64,000 nucleotides of DNA from Sipunculus nudus (taxonomy: Eukaryota; Annelida; Sipuncula; Golfingiida; Sipunculidae), in assembly GCA_026874595.1 (NCBI GenBank), contig JAPPUL010000069.1, forward strand, positions 992,001-1,056,000, written 5' to 3'. The stretch's first letter is position 1. The number at the start of each line of letters is the position of its first letter. Below the pieces are notes generated by a model. It saw only the letters and a list, made by a program, of their open reading frames with translations. It was not told the DNA's origin and ran no database searches. This document shows, piece after piece, positions 46,018-55,285 of the stretch. Both the position numbers and the translations under genes were made by a program.

Positions 46018-46046
46018 AAATTAGATACTTAGTAGGATTTAAGCAA
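46018..46046 (-). promoter_or_regulatory. Promoter of the first GLUG gene in the array
   Basis: TTGCTT (46046-46041) and TAATTT (46023-46018), spacing 17, in a context conserved with the promoter at 41892-41920. Confidence 0.45.
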
Positions 46047-46135
46047 TAATATATTTTACGCATTAATTAGAGAACCGAATCGCTTTGTCTTGGAGTTTAT
46101 AAAGTTTATAAATAGTATAGCTTGCACAAACATAC

Positions 46136-46873
46136 TTATTTACGTCCTTGTTTAGATAATCCGTCTTGCGCAGCTTTTATCTCATCTTCCTCCCCTAGAT
46201 AGTAAGAGCTCTTTGTCGATAAATCTTCATTTAACTCAAATACTAATGGCACCCCTGTCGGTATGTTTAGGTTTACTATCTCACTATCTGATATCTTGTT
46301 TAGGTGTTTTACTAAGGCCCTCAAACTGTTTCCATGTGCTGATATTAGTATCCTCTTACCATCTTTTATCTTGGGTACTATATTATGATGCCAATAGGGT
46401 AGTACACGTTCTACCGTTAGTTTCAAGTTCTCTGTATGCGGAATCTCTTCTAAATCTTTATAACGTCTATCTTTTGTCGAGGATAACTTATCTGTCTCGC
46501 TTAGCCTGGGAGGAGCTATGTCGTAGCTGCGTCGCCATATGTGTACTTGCTCATCTCCGTGCTTTTTTGCCGTCTCGGCTTTGTTTAAACCTTGTAATGC
46601 CCCGTAGTGACGCTCGTTTAAATGCCACGTCTTTATGCACGGTAGCCACAGTAAATCCATCTCATCCAATATTATGTTTAATGTCTTTATTGCTCGCTTT
46701 AAAAGCGATGTGTAGCATATGTCAAATGTATAACCTTCCTTTTTCAATAACCGACCTGCTTCCTGCGCCTCGCTTAAGCCTCGCTCACTTAAATCTACAT
46801 CTACCCAGCCTGTAAAACGATTTTGTCTGTTCCATTCACTCTGACCATGACGCACTAGTACCACCTTATACAT
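46136..46873 (-). CDS. gpmA: 2,3-bisphosphoglycerate-dependent phosphoglycerate mutase
   Basis: The enzyme interconverts 3- and 2-phosphoglycerate. The 245 residues contain the N-terminal [19 protein letters not shown] with the phosphorylated His, the [11 protein letters not shown] substrate segment, and the second active-site His in [15 protein letters not shown]. The length and [12 protein letters not shown] near the C-terminus fit GpmA. GGAGGTAATAAAC precedes the ATG. It is separate from the gap-pgk-tpiA block. Confidence 0.96.
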   Translation of the reverse strand: MYKVVLVRHGQSEWNRQNRFTGWVDVDLSERGLSEAQEAGRLLKKEGYTFDICYTSLLKRAIKTLNIILDEMDLLWLPCIKTWHLNERHYGALQGLNKAETAKKHGDEQVHIWRRSYDIAPPRLSETDKLSSTKDRRYKDLEEIPHTENLKLTVERVLPYWHHNIVPKIKDGKRILISAHGNSLRALVKHLNKISDSEIVNLNIPTGVPLVFELNEDLSTKSSYYLGEEDEIKAAQDGLSKQGRK

Positions 46874-46890
46874 GTTTATTACCTCCTATA

Positions 46891-47251
46891 CTTTATATCC
46901 ACGCCTTATAATAATATCTGTCCCCTCCCTTATTATTTAAACGTTTTATCACCTCGTAAAACCATAACTCTGTTTTAAGTTCATTTAAAAAAAGCCTTAG
47001 AAACAGCCTTTTCTCAGCATCGATTATTTGTTTTTACTTATAGCTTAAAGCGATTAGATTATAACTTTATATCCACGCCTTATAATAATATCTGTCCCCT
47101 TCCTTATTATTTAAACGTTTTATCACCTCGTAAAACCACCTCGTAAAACCATAACTCTGTTTTAAGTTCATTTAAAAAAAGCCTTAGAAACAGCCTTTTC
47201 TCAGCATCGATTATTTGTTTTTACTTATAGCGTAAAGCGATTGGATTATAA
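46891..47251 (-). repeat. Two extra copies of the 3' end of the adjacent Rossmann-fold gene
   Basis: Units starting at 46891 and 47065 repeat the last part of the gene that ends at 47254 (spacings 174 and 187 bases). Each carries a copy of the codons for the C-terminal NELKTELWFYEV and YYYKAWI. The two extra copies agree with each other better than with the gene, and the second has an internal 13-base duplication (CTCGTAAAACCAC). They account for the 380-base gap before gpmA, which holds nothing else I can identify. Confidence 0.85.
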
Positions 47252-47253
47252 CT

Positions 47254-48399
47254 TTATATCCACGCCTTATAATAATATCTGTCCCCTTCCTTATTATTTA
47301 AACGTCTTACCACCTCGTAAAACCATAACTCTGTTTTTAGTTCATTTAAATCAAGCCTGGGAAACGGGTTTTCGTCTTCATCGCTTAGGTTTTTACTTAT
47401 AGCATAAAGTGCTTGTAAGGAAAGCTCGGGTATACCGGTTACATTAAGGCCTTGGCGGGATAAGAGATTACTAAATATCTGGCCCATTGTCTTACCTCCA
47501 GGTATAAACGATAGAGCACGGGTTTGCATTATTGGAAAGAAGATGTCTATTGCCCGTTTCCTACCTTCTCCGTACCACTTAGACACTCTCTCCTGGATTA
47601 TGTCTTTTGGCAGGTATAGACTCGTTGAATATGCTCCTTGGCGGCCGTAGCTTATTGAATCTGGACTTCTGCTTTCTCTATCTAAACTGCCTCGCCAATC
47701 TGCAAATACTCTAATTTGTATATCTATTCCCGCGTCCTCAAGGGCTTGTGCGTATTCTACTGCCATCTGCCCCATGAAGAGTTTTGTTGTTTCTATCTCT
47801 TTATTACTAAGCTCCTTTAACTCCCATTCAAAAAGTCCCTCATCGTCATAATCCTTGACATATACTTTTGGAAAGCCCTCCTGCAAGCCTGAACTTGCTG
47901 AGGCTACCGTGTTTATATATATTATTTCCTTTGCTTTAACTGCCTTTAGAACTTTTACTATCTCATCAAAATTAGAACCCTCAAGAGCAAGACCATTATT
48001 ACTCCAGTAAAATCTATCGCCCAAGTTGTTTTTAGATGCAAGCTCCTTTAGAATTACTCCCGTTTCAAAGCCAAGCGATTTTTTAAGATCTCTTGAGAGA
48101 ATTGTTAAACTCCCACCCTCCTTTACAAGCTCCATAGCCGCACATGCAAAACTACAGCCAAGTCCTTGTCCTGTTGCTCCCGCAATCACAAAATGTTTAT
48201 TCTTAAGCTTCCCTAGATTATAAAAACCCTTTTCTAAAAATTCCTTCTGACTTGAAAGATTTGTCTCTATTAGTTTTTGTGCTTCCTTTGCAAATTGTTC
48301 TATCTCTTCTTTAGTTGGCCTTTGTAGCTGTGGGGCTCCAACCTTGATTCTTAATCCTTCAGTTGCACTTTTGTATGGACTTTCTTTGCTGTTGTTCAA
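47254..48399 (-). CDS. Rossmann-fold NAD(P)-binding protein of unknown specificity
   Basis: I do not recognise the exact family of this 381-residue protein. An N-terminal helical part is followed by a dinucleotide-binding stretch, HFVIAGATGQGLGCSFACAA (Gly-rich loop, about residue 70), then a short-chain-dehydrogenase-like core with EIIYINTVASASSG near residue 160. The C-terminal half contains SYGRQGAYSTSLYLPKD and RALSFIPGGKTMGQIF. A distant relation to the FabV type of enoyl reductase is conceivable from the overall order, but the FabV hallmark segments are absent. The start is TTG at 48399 behind AAGGAGAA. The 3' end has been duplicated twice downstream. Confidence 0.55.
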   Translation of the reverse strand: MNNSKESPYKSATEGLRIKVGAPQLQRPTKEEIEQFAKEAQKLIETNLSSQKEFLEKGFYNLGKLKNKHFVIAGATGQGLGCSFACAAMELVKEGGSLTILSRDLKKSLGFETGVILKELASKNNLGDRFYWSNNGLALEGSNFDEIVKVLKAVKAKEIIYINTVASASSGLQEGFPKVYVKDYDDEGLFEWELKELSNKEIETTKLFMGQMAVEYAQALEDAGIDIQIRVFADWRGSLDRESRSPDSISYGRQGAYSTSLYLPKDIIQERVSKWYGEGRKRAIDIFFPIMQTRALSFIPGGKTMGQIFSNLLSRQGLNVTGIPELSLQALYAISKNLSDEDENPFPRLDLNELKTELWFYEVVRRLNNKEGDRYYYKAWI

Positions 48400-48524
48400 T
48401 TTTTATTCTCCTTATTATAAAAGGTTACTTATATGCATTTGTTATAAATCAACTTAAAGGTATTATTTTTGTTTTTAAAGAGCAACTATACTATTTTTTT
48501 AGTGTTTTATTCTTTATTAGTGTT

Positions 48525-49130
48525 TTATTCTTTTAAAAGTAGCATTTCTATATAACGCCTGGTTTCAAGACTTTCTTTATCAAGCAACAGTTCCTTAAAT
48601 AAAAGCTTGTCAAGCGTATCTATTATAATATTAGTCCTAAGCCCGGAGTTCGTTTTACTTAGATATTCAACTTCAATAAAATATCCAAGTCCTTTTATCT
48701 TTGCATACTCGATATTTATGTTTGGGTAGCTTTTGTGTTTGAAGAGTTTAACATGCTTTTCCTTCCTAACAAGTTCCTCATATCCTATATATGTTATAAA
48801 CTTTTTGAAGACTTTTATGTCTGATACCAAAAACTCCTTTTCATCGTTTATCTCTGTTGAGCGTATAATGCGTTTAGCTTTAAAGCATATTGTATATTCT
48901 TTGGCTTGTTTTGTGTCTTGTGCTTTACCTTGTTCTTTGTCTTGCTCCCTTATTCGAAATATGTTCTTGTACGTTAGAGTATTATTCGTTTTGTTTTTTT
49001 TGTCTTTAACTTTGTAATAAATATCTTTTTTATTATATTCACCAACTAGCTTACACGTTTTATAAAGCCGCTTTAATACATCCTCTGCATCCTTAAAACT
49101 AAGCCTACACTTTTTTTCTATCTCCAACAT
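48525..49130 (-). CDS. CYTH-domain protein (CyaB/thiamine-triphosphatase type)
   Basis: The 201-residue protein opens with MLEIEKKCRL, the ExExK signature of the CYTH fold, which binds triphosphate substrates in a beta-barrel. Further charged strands (FRIREQDK, TICFKAKR, NIEYAKIKGLGYFIEVEYL) match the alternating basic and acidic residues of the tunnel. The gene could encode a class IV adenylate cyclase, a thiamine triphosphatase or a tripolyphosphatase, and sequence alone does not decide. A Lys/Gln/Asp-rich insertion lies at residues 60-80. The start lies in a duplicated 16-base unit; only the ATG at 49130 is in frame. Confidence 0.75.
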   Translation of the reverse strand: MLEIEKKCRLSFKDAEDVLKRLYKTCKLVGEYNKKDIYYKVKDKKNKTNNTLTYKNIFRIREQDKEQGKAQDTKQAKEYTICFKAKRIIRSTEINDEKEFLVSDIKVFKKFITYIGYEELVRKEKHVKLFKHKSYPNINIEYAKIKGLGYFIEVEYLSKTNSGLRTNIIIDTLDKLLFKELLLDKESLETRRYIEMLLLKE

Positions 49131-49146
49131 TTTCTATCTCCAACAT
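49115..49146 (-). repeat. 16-base tandem duplication of the CYTH gene start
   Basis: ATGTTGGAGATAGAAA occurs twice head to tail. The upstream copy (ATG at 49146) directly follows the YihY-gene stop and is out of frame; it would yield a 13-residue peptide. The downstream copy starts the real gene. Confidence 0.88.
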
Positions 49147-50475
49147 CTATTTAACCCCGGTGTCTAAAGAAGCTTTCTCTATGTCTTTAAAGTTTACCCC
49201 TCCAAGTTTTAGTTCGATACCATCTTGTAAGCGAGACCTAATCTCTTCAAAGAGTTTTATAACTTGCTTTTCTTTAACGTTAATTGATGCTTTGCTCTTA
49301 TAACTCGTATCAATAAGCTTTATAAGCTCTTTTATATCTATTTGTTCTTTTGGCTTTAATGGCAGATAATATTTTGTATCTTTTTTATTTGCTTCTGCTA
49401 TTATAGAAATATCAATTAGCTTATCTGCAATGTCTTCCATATAGACCTGAGATATGTTATTATAATCAGCAAGTTCTGCGAGGCTTGTTTTGCCACCACC
49501 GTCTTCAAACTTGTTTAGTACCTTATATATGGTTGCTGTTATGTAGAACAAAGCTAGTTTATGATCTTCTGTTTTTTTGTAGAGCTTGTTTTTATACGTT
49601 TCTTTGTGTTGCAATATATAGTTTATCTCAACTCCGTAAAGCAATATTACATAAGACAAATATATCCATGTAATGAATATGGGTATTATATAAAAGGTTC
49701 CGCCGTATATTTGTTTTATTGTCTCTTGTGCCAAATATGATATATATAAACTAAATATGAACTTGCCAAATTCAAAAAGCAAACCTGCAACTAAAGCACC
49801 TATAAATGCCGGTATAATATATACTTTCTTCCTTGGCAAAAAGGCATATATTAAGAAAAAGCCAAGCGTTGTTATTATTAATGTAAAACTCTCAAACGAA
49901 AAGGCTTTGCCCATTCCCAATTGGTATTTTGAGGTTAGATAAAAGGAAGATATCAAAAAGAAAGGAGTTGCAGTTAAAACGCTCCAATATATAAAAAAGT
50001 TTTGTATGAAAGGCCTGCCTTTCTTTATGTGCCAAATATGGTTTATGGACTTTTCAAGAATTACTATTATATCGACTGCGATAAATAATAAAAATATTAT
50101 CCCAATATAACTTATATTACTTACATTCTCCGAAAAGCTTTGTAGATAAGGCGATAAATTGCCCTCAAGCCCAACTCCAAAAAGTAGTATTATAACTTGT
50201 TTTACATTATCCTGAAGCGTTTTACTTGTATATTCATAAGATGATAAAAACGCAAATACAAGTATAGCAACAGGGACAACAGATAGTATAGTTACAAATG
50301 ATAAGTTACTAGCCTTCTCAAAGCCACGATCAAAATAAAATCTCTTAGCACCTATATAAAAAACATTGAACGTGTGTTTAAAAAAGCGTTTTAGAGTAGA
50401 TAGGTTTAGATTAGATAAGATAGTAGAATATTTTGTGATAAAAGAGTCATGACTTTTCATGTTCAGTCGTGCCAT
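49147..50475 (-). CDS. YihY/BrkB-family inner-membrane protein
   Basis: The 442-residue protein has about six membrane helices in its first 290 residues, including NLSFVTILSVVPVAILVFAF near residue 55 and GGTFYIIPIFITWIYLSYVILLYGVEINY near residue 255, both typical of the UPF0761/YihY family. The cytoplasmic C-terminal 150 residues resemble a winged-helix region followed by a Lys/Glu-rich tail. The old link with RNase BN is wrong for this family, and the true function is unknown. The start overlaps the bactofilin gene by 29 bases; an ATG at 50460 is possible. Confidence 0.88.
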   Translation of the reverse strand: MARLNMKSHDSFITKYSTILSNLNLSTLKRFFKHTFNVFYIGAKRFYFDRGFEKASNLSFVTILSVVPVAILVFAFLSSYEYTSKTLQDNVKQVIILLFGVGLEGNLSPYLQSFSENVSNISYIGIIFLLFIAVDIIVILEKSINHIWHIKKGRPFIQNFFIYWSVLTATPFFLISSFYLTSKYQLGMGKAFSFESFTLIITTLGFFLIYAFLPRKKVYIIPAFIGALVAGLLFEFGKFIFSLYISYLAQETIKQIYGGTFYIIPIFITWIYLSYVILLYGVEINYILQHKETYKNKLYKKTEDHKLALFYITATIYKVLNKFEDGGGKTSLAELADYNNISQVYMEDIADKLIDISIIAEANKKDTKYYLPLKPKEQIDIKELIKLIDTSYKSKASINVKEKQVIKLFEEIRSRLQDGIELKLGGVNFKDIEKASLDTGVK

Positions 50476-50818
50476 CGTTGGTCATAGCACAAAGTCCGTT
50501 AAGCTGTCCACCTTTTTCTATAACAAGTTCTTTAGTAGTTATACTTCCCGTAACACTTGCACCACTTAGTATATGAACAACATTTAAAGCCTTAAGATCT
50601 CCTTTAAAACTCCCTTTGTTATAAAAACTATCAATTACTATCTCAGCTTCAATCTCACCCTTAGGCCCAATTGACAAAGCACCATCCGGTGCATCCACAT
50701 GTCCTTTAAGCTGTCCGTCAAATTGTATCAACTTATTAAACTTAAATGTCCCTGTCAAGTTGCAATCTTCTGTTAAGAACGTATCAGGAGCTTTTTGTCT
50801 GGATATATCTTTTGCCAT
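50447..50818 (-). CDS. Bactofilin
   Basis: The 123-residue protein has the DUF583 bactofilin core, a right-handed beta-helix with short repeating turns (LTGTFKFNKLIQFDGQLKG, GPKGEIEAEIVI, GSFKGDLKA, SGASVTGSITTKELVIEKGG). Bactofilins polymerise without nucleotide and organise cell shape or localise envelope enzymes. Short, uncharged extensions flank the core. GAAGGTAATA precedes the ATG. It is cotranscribed with the YihY-family gene through an overlap. Confidence 0.92.
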   Translation of the reverse strand: MAKDISRQKAPDTFLTEDCNLTGTFKFNKLIQFDGQLKGHVDAPDGALSIGPKGEIEAEIVIDSFYNKGSFKGDLKALNVVHILSGASVTGSITTKELVIEKGGQLNGLCAMTNDGTTEHEKS

Positions 50819-50960
50819 ATTACCTTCTGTCCTTATTCTTCGTTTATTATGTATGCTAACATATAAAAAGTAGATAATAACTAAATCGTTTTTCTAAGTC
50901 AATACAAGGTAGTCTTTTTAATTAATAACGTTATGATAATAAGATAAACATTATAAGATC

Positions 50961-52040
50961 TTATTCCCAACGAAACATTTTAACTGATATTAAAAAGCAA
51001 ATTAAGCTTATGGCAATAAGAGGTAGAATATTTTGTGTTAGAAGGTAAAAGGGGGTTCCTGTATTTATAACTTCTCTTAGTGCCTTTGTCAGGTGGTAGA
51101 GCGGAGTTGCTTTTGCAAGAGGTCTTAATATTTCAGGTATGTCGGACAAGGGAAAATACACGGCGCCAAGTAGCAGTAGGGGATAAAATGTTATGTTTGA
51201 AAGAGCATTAGCACTTTCGGCTTTGTTTGTCCTACTTGCAATTATAAAGCCAACAGAAATAAAAGAAATAAGACCCACCGTAAGAACTACAATAAGCGAT
51301 AAGACATCACCCATAAACTTAAGTTCAAAAAGCAAAATAGCACTTATAAGCAAAAAGAAACTTTGAATTATAATAACAGCGTATCTATGCAAGATATGAG
51401 CAAGAACGTAGGTTGATTTTTTAAGAGGTGTTAGGGAAAGTCTTCTAAGATGGCCTTTTTCCCGATAGGAAGTTAGTGAAATGCCAACTCCGAATATACA
51501 AGATGACATTACAGACATAGCGATTATACCAGGTGCAAGGAAATCTGTGTATTTGGTATAATCCTTTTCATCCTTGTCATTCTTTTTAGCCTCGCCTTTA
51601 GCATCTTTTTTAATCTTCAAGCTTATACTAAGATTATTTGAGTTATTAAGGTCTTTTATTAGCTTTTCTAGAGCCTCTATGCTTTTGTCAAGGCTTATGG
51701 AAGTGTTTTTAATTGTAAGGTCTATACTATAGTTCTTGTCATTTTCTTTTGTTATGTGAACGGGGATGGGGTCTATATTAAGTTTTTTAGCATCTTCTTG
51801 CTCTATTATTAGAAATTGTTTATTTAAAGAGTCTTTTATCTTTTGTGAGATTTTGGACTTATCATTTGAGCTAAGCAATATAATATTGTGTCCTGATACT
51901 CTTTTAGAGAAAGAGTCATTAAAGAACCAGCCTATTATGATAAGTAAGAACATAGGAAACATATAAGTCCAAAAAACAGAAATAGGGTTTCTATAAAATA
52001 GTTTTTGTTCAACAATAAATTGTTTAAATAAGACTTTCAT
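50961..52040 (-). CDS. ABC-2 type transporter permease
   Basis: The 359-residue membrane protein has one N-terminal helix (about residues 20-42), a large hydrophilic extracytoplasmic loop (about 45-165) and five helices in the C-terminal half. This is the ABC-2 exporter layout (DrrB/YhfS-like long form). The GHLRRLSLTPLKKSTYVLAHIL segment is typical of the family before the third helix. It lies one base downstream of the ATPase gene, so both form one exporter. Substrate unknown; drug or lipid export is common in relatives. Confidence 0.88.
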   Translation of the reverse strand: MKVLFKQFIVEQKLFYRNPISVFWTYMFPMFLLIIIGWFFNDSFSKRVSGHNIILLSSNDKSKISQKIKDSLNKQFLIIEQEDAKKLNIDPIPVHITKENDKNYSIDLTIKNTSISLDKSIEALEKLIKDLNNSNNLSISLKIKKDAKGEAKKNDKDEKDYTKYTDFLAPGIIAMSVMSSCIFGVGISLTSYREKGHLRRLSLTPLKKSTYVLAHILHRYAVIIIQSFFLLISAILLFELKFMGDVLSLIVVLTVGLISFISVGFIIASRTNKAESANALSNITFYPLLLLGAVYFPLSDIPEILRPLAKATPLYHLTKALREVINTGTPFYLLTQNILPLIAISLICFLISVKMFRWE

Positions 52041-52041
52041 T

Positions 52042-52965
52042 CTATAAGATCCCGTCCTTAAGGTCCCGTCCTGTAAGTTCCATAAAAAGGTCTTCTAAAT
52101 TGGGTTCTTTTAAGGTAATATGTTTTAATTTAATGTTTTTATTCTTAGCTAAGATCATAAGTCTATCTAGAGTTTTCATAGGGCTTTTGGAGAATAGGGT
52201 ATAATGGTTTTTAGAAACAATTAGCTCAGTTACGGCATCAAGCTTTTTAAGTTCTTCTTTAGCGAGGACATTATTTATGGGAAAATGGATAGAGCTTGAG
52301 AGGTTATGCTTTTTTACTAAGTTTTTGGGGCTATCGATATCGATAATCTTACCTTTGTCCATAATGGCAACTCTATCACAAAGTGTTTGAGCCTCTTCCA
52401 TATGGTGAGTAGATAGAATAATGGACTTACCTTCTTTTTTCATTTGGCGAACGATATTCCAAATATTGCGACGAGCATGGGGGTCAATACCGGCGGTGGG
52501 TTCGTCAAGGAATATGATTTTGGGATTATTAATAATTGCAAGGCCAAGAGAGACGCGTTGTTTTTGTCCGCCGGAGAGGTTTTCAAAGAACGTTTTTCTT
52601 TTATCGTAGAGCGAGAGTAGTTTAAGAATATAGTCAGTTGAGTGAGCATCTTTATAATAACTAGCAAAGAGTTCAAGAAGCTCATCTAATCGTATTTTAT
52701 CATATAAGAAAGTGGTTTGAAGCTGTACCCCGATAATTTGCTTAATTTGCTTAACAGAAGATTTAATGTTGAGGTTATCGATAAAGACCTGTCCGTTATC
52801 TATTTTTCTAATACCTTCAATCATTTCAAGAGTAGTAGTTTTGCCGGCACCATTAGGCCCTAGTATGCCAAAGATTTCGCTATGGTCAACAGAAAAAGAG
52901 ATATCATCAACAGCAAGGAAGCCGTTATAGAACTTAGATAGATTCTTAACATCTAAAGCATGCAT
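52042..52965 (-). CDS. ABC-2 type exporter ATP-binding protein
   Basis: This ATPase carries Walker A GPNGAGKTT, the Q-loop GVQLQTTF, the signature LSGGQKQR, Walker B IIFLDEPT and the switch LSTHHMEEAQ. The C-terminal region ends in the LKEPNLEDLFMELTGRDL motif of DrrA-like exporters. I start it at the ATG at 52965 (MHALDVKNLSKFYNG). An earlier in-frame start at 53019 would add 18 hydrophobic and basic residues unlike ABC proteins. It is paired with the downstream permease. Confidence 0.9.
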   Translation of the reverse strand: MHALDVKNLSKFYNGFLAVDDISFSVDHSEIFGILGPNGAGKTTTLEMIEGIRKIDNGQVFIDNLNIKSSVKQIKQIIGVQLQTTFLYDKIRLDELLELFASYYKDAHSTDYILKLLSLYDKRKTFFENLSGGQKQRVSLGLAIINNPKIIFLDEPTAGIDPHARRNIWNIVRQMKKEGKSIILSTHHMEEAQTLCDRVAIMDKGKIIDIDSPKNLVKKHNLSSSIHFPINNVLAKEELKKLDAVTELIVSKNHYTLFSKSPMKTLDRLMILAKNKNIKLKHITLKEPNLEDLFMELTGRDLKDGIL

Positions 52966-53291
52966 TAAATAAGGACACCGTTTTTTTAAAAAAATAAAAA
53001 GCAAAGCAAAAAAAGCCACAAGTTTTATTTATTTTAAATAAAAGCCAAAACCAATATAATAATGAGCTTTTATAAAGAAGGGTTTTAAAGACAAAACAAA
53101 ATATACTAAAATAGAATGATAATTAAGAATAAGAGTAAAATAAATAAAGAAATAAACAAAATAGTTGAATAAATTGCTTATACTATAATGTGTTGTGAGA
53201 TTTGTAAAGATAGGTATAGGGTGTCATATTTAAAGCAGTAATGGGTAGAGGGAATATATAATAGAAAATATAAAAAAAGTGAGGAGCAAAC
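52966..53291. other. AT-rich divergent intergenic region
   Basis: No gene is evident. The region is very A-rich on the plus strand and separates a minus-strand gene series from a mainly plus-strand one. TATAAT at 53184-53189 may be a -10 element for the next gene, but no -35 at proper spacing is convincing. I saw no DnaA boxes. Confidence 0.5.
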
Positions 53292-55175
53292 ATGAAAAAG
53301 GCGTTAAAGCTTTTGTTGGTAATGATGGTATTTATGTTGCCAGTAAGGACTTTGTTAAGTGTAGAGGGGCTTGGTTTTTTTAAAGGGGAGGTATCTAAGG
53401 CAAGTGATAATTTTGTGTGGATAAAGACGGGACAAGGCAAGTCGGTAGAGGAGGGGGGCGTATTGTATATACATGATGTACAAACGGATGAAGTAAAGGC
53501 AATAGTTAAGGTAGATAATATATTAACTCGATATGTACGCGGAGTGATAATAGCAAAGCGGGATGCTGGAGTAGAGATAGAAGAAGGGGACAAGGTAAAC
53601 AATGTATATAGTTGGGATGCATATAGATATAGGATAGAACTTAATTATGTGCAAGGAGACAGGCGAGTGGTTGTGGTTGATGATTTAGTTATAGATAATA
53701 AACTAAACATATTGGGAATAGATGGTGTTGAGCGGATGGTATTAGGTGAAGAAGTTAGTGTGCTGGAGATGGGAGTAGAAGGAGGGGAGTTAGGAGTAAA
53801 GGGATTAGTGCTTAGGGGAGGAGATAATTTAGAAGTATTGGGAGTAGACATAAAGGGCTTGAGCGGACTTGGTAAGAAGAAAGTATTATATGATGCTCGT
53901 AGAGAGAAGGTGCTTAAACTAGAAGAGGTTAAGGGAGGTAATAAAGATGGGCAGGAGGGGTATAGCCTATTTGATCGAGCTGATTTAGAAAGTATAAGGG
54001 TATTGGAGCGAGTTGGCGGGGCAAAGACGTATTACAGGCATCGTAATTTGGTACCGAATCAAAATGCGGATGGCAGATATGAGGTTGAGTTTTTGTTTTC
54101 GGATTTAAGAGAAGTAGTAAACTCACTTGAGAGCAGGATAAAGGAGAATGAAGATGAGGAGGTATCAAAACGTTTGGCTCAAAAGATATTGGATAAAGAT
54201 TCTCTTGCTATAGAGTGGATTGGGGTTGCAGGTAGTTTTAATGGTTGGGATGAGAGTAAGACATTGATGAAGCGGGAGGGTGATGTATACAAGGCGAGAG
54301 TGATATTGGAAGGAGGGGAGTATGAATATTATTATGTAATGAAGCTGTCTGGGGAGGAGAATTTGCTAATAGGCCTTCTTGATAACTATTCACATAGTGT
54401 ACGTAGGCTAAGCGAACTAGACATTAAGTTTTTGGATGAGGATGAAGATGTAGCTGAAGAAGAAGAGAAGGGAGGAGATAGAGGAGATAGTAAAGGATGG
54501 GATGATTTAGATAAAGATATAAACCCTTATGAATATGTATTTGGCTATGAAGGATATGTGTCGGTTTTAGAAGTCCCAGGTTTTTATCTTGCAGATGATA
54601 TAAGTGAAGAGTCAGAGGTTAATAAAGCGGAGGTTTCACAAAAAGAGTCAGATGCACTTTCTAAAGGTGGAGAAGGAGGGATAGAAGAAAAAGAGGATGG
54701 ATTAAAAAGGGAGTTGTCCTATAATGCACAAGAGCTATTGCTTGAGGAGCAAAGATTAAAAGACAGACATGGCGGGGGGAGCATAACGCAAGTAGAGGGG
54801 GAGAATTATTATGCAGTAACGTTTGTATTTGATAGATTAAACATGGTGCCAATAGATATAAAGCAGAGGATAAATAATGAGGAGAGTAAAGCAAATCCGT
54901 CGTATGAGGAGATAGAACGCTTAAAGAGTTTGCTATCAGGTTATAAAGAGAGTGAAGTTGATGGAGTAACGCTTGTAGGGAGTTTTGGAGAACATAGTAT
55001 GTATAGTGAAGTTGATGGGATATGGAAAGCAAAGCTATTCTTGCCATCAGGCAGACATCGTTATATGTTCAAGATATCGCAAAAGGATAAGGAATATGAG
55101 CTTTTTAATGCATTCACAGAAGAATCAGAAGGAGATGAAGAAGGGCGACTTATGAACATACTAGACCTAGACTAA
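53292..55175 (+). CDS. Secreted protein with two glycogen-binding-like (CBM48/E-set) domains
   Basis: The 627-residue protein has a signal peptide (residues 1-22) and an N-terminal beta domain (GFFKGEVSKASDNFVWIKTG onward). At about residues 310-375 is an AMPK/isoamylase-type domain: WIGVAGSFNGWDESKTLMK, then YKARVILEGGEYEYYYVMK. A second, more divergent copy is at about 555-627: VTLVGSFGEHSMYSE, WKAKLFLPSGRHRYMFKI. Acidic low-complexity linkers separate them. Such domains usually bind alpha-glucans in cytoplasmic enzymes; here no catalytic domain accompanies them and the protein is exported. GAGGAGCAAAC precedes the ATG. Confidence 0.75.
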   Translation: MKKALKLLLVMMVFMLPVRTLLSVEGLGFFKGEVSKASDNFVWIKTGQGKSVEEGGVLYIHDVQTDEVKAIVKVDNILTRYVRGVIIAKRDAGVEIEEGDKVNNVYSWDAYRYRIELNYVQGDRRVVVVDDLVIDNKLNILGIDGVERMVLGEEVSVLEMGVEGGELGVKGLVLRGGDNLEVLGVDIKGLSGLGKKKVLYDARREKVLKLEEVKGGNKDGQEGYSLFDRADLESIRVLERVGGAKTYYRHRNLVPNQNADGRYEVEFLFSDLREVVNSLESRIKENEDEEVSKRLAQKILDKDSLAIEWIGVAGSFNGWDESKTLMKREGDVYKARVILEGGEYEYYYVMKLSGEENLLIGLLDNYSHSVRRLSELDIKFLDEDEDVAEEEEKGGDRGDSKGWDDLDKDINPYEYVFGYEGYVSVLEVPGFYLADDISEESEVNKAEVSQKESDALSKGGEGGIEEKEDGLKRELSYNAQELLLEEQRLKDRHGGGSITQVEGENYYAVTFVFDRLNMVPIDIKQRINNEESKANPSYEEIERLKSLLSGYKESEVDGVTLVGSFGEHSMYSEVDGIWKAKLFLPSGRHRYMFKISQKDKEYELFNAFTEESEGDEEGRLMNILDLD

Positions 55176-55285
55176 GACAAAGCACTGCCCTTAAGCAATA
55201 CAAAGACAGTCTTAGCCTTGCTTAAGAGAGTGTTTCAAAAGAAGCTTTCAAAAGAAAGAATTAAAGAATTAAAGAAAAGAGGGAA

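Noticed and set aside
47254-48399. FabV-type enoyl-ACP reductase
   Set aside because: The FabV N-terminal and catalytic hallmark segments are missing; only a general Rossmann fold is supported.
52966-53291. Replication origin
   Set aside because: No DnaA-box cluster and no dnaA/dnaN/gyrB neighbours; only skew and gene direction hint at it, so it is kept as a low-interest finding and not as a feature.
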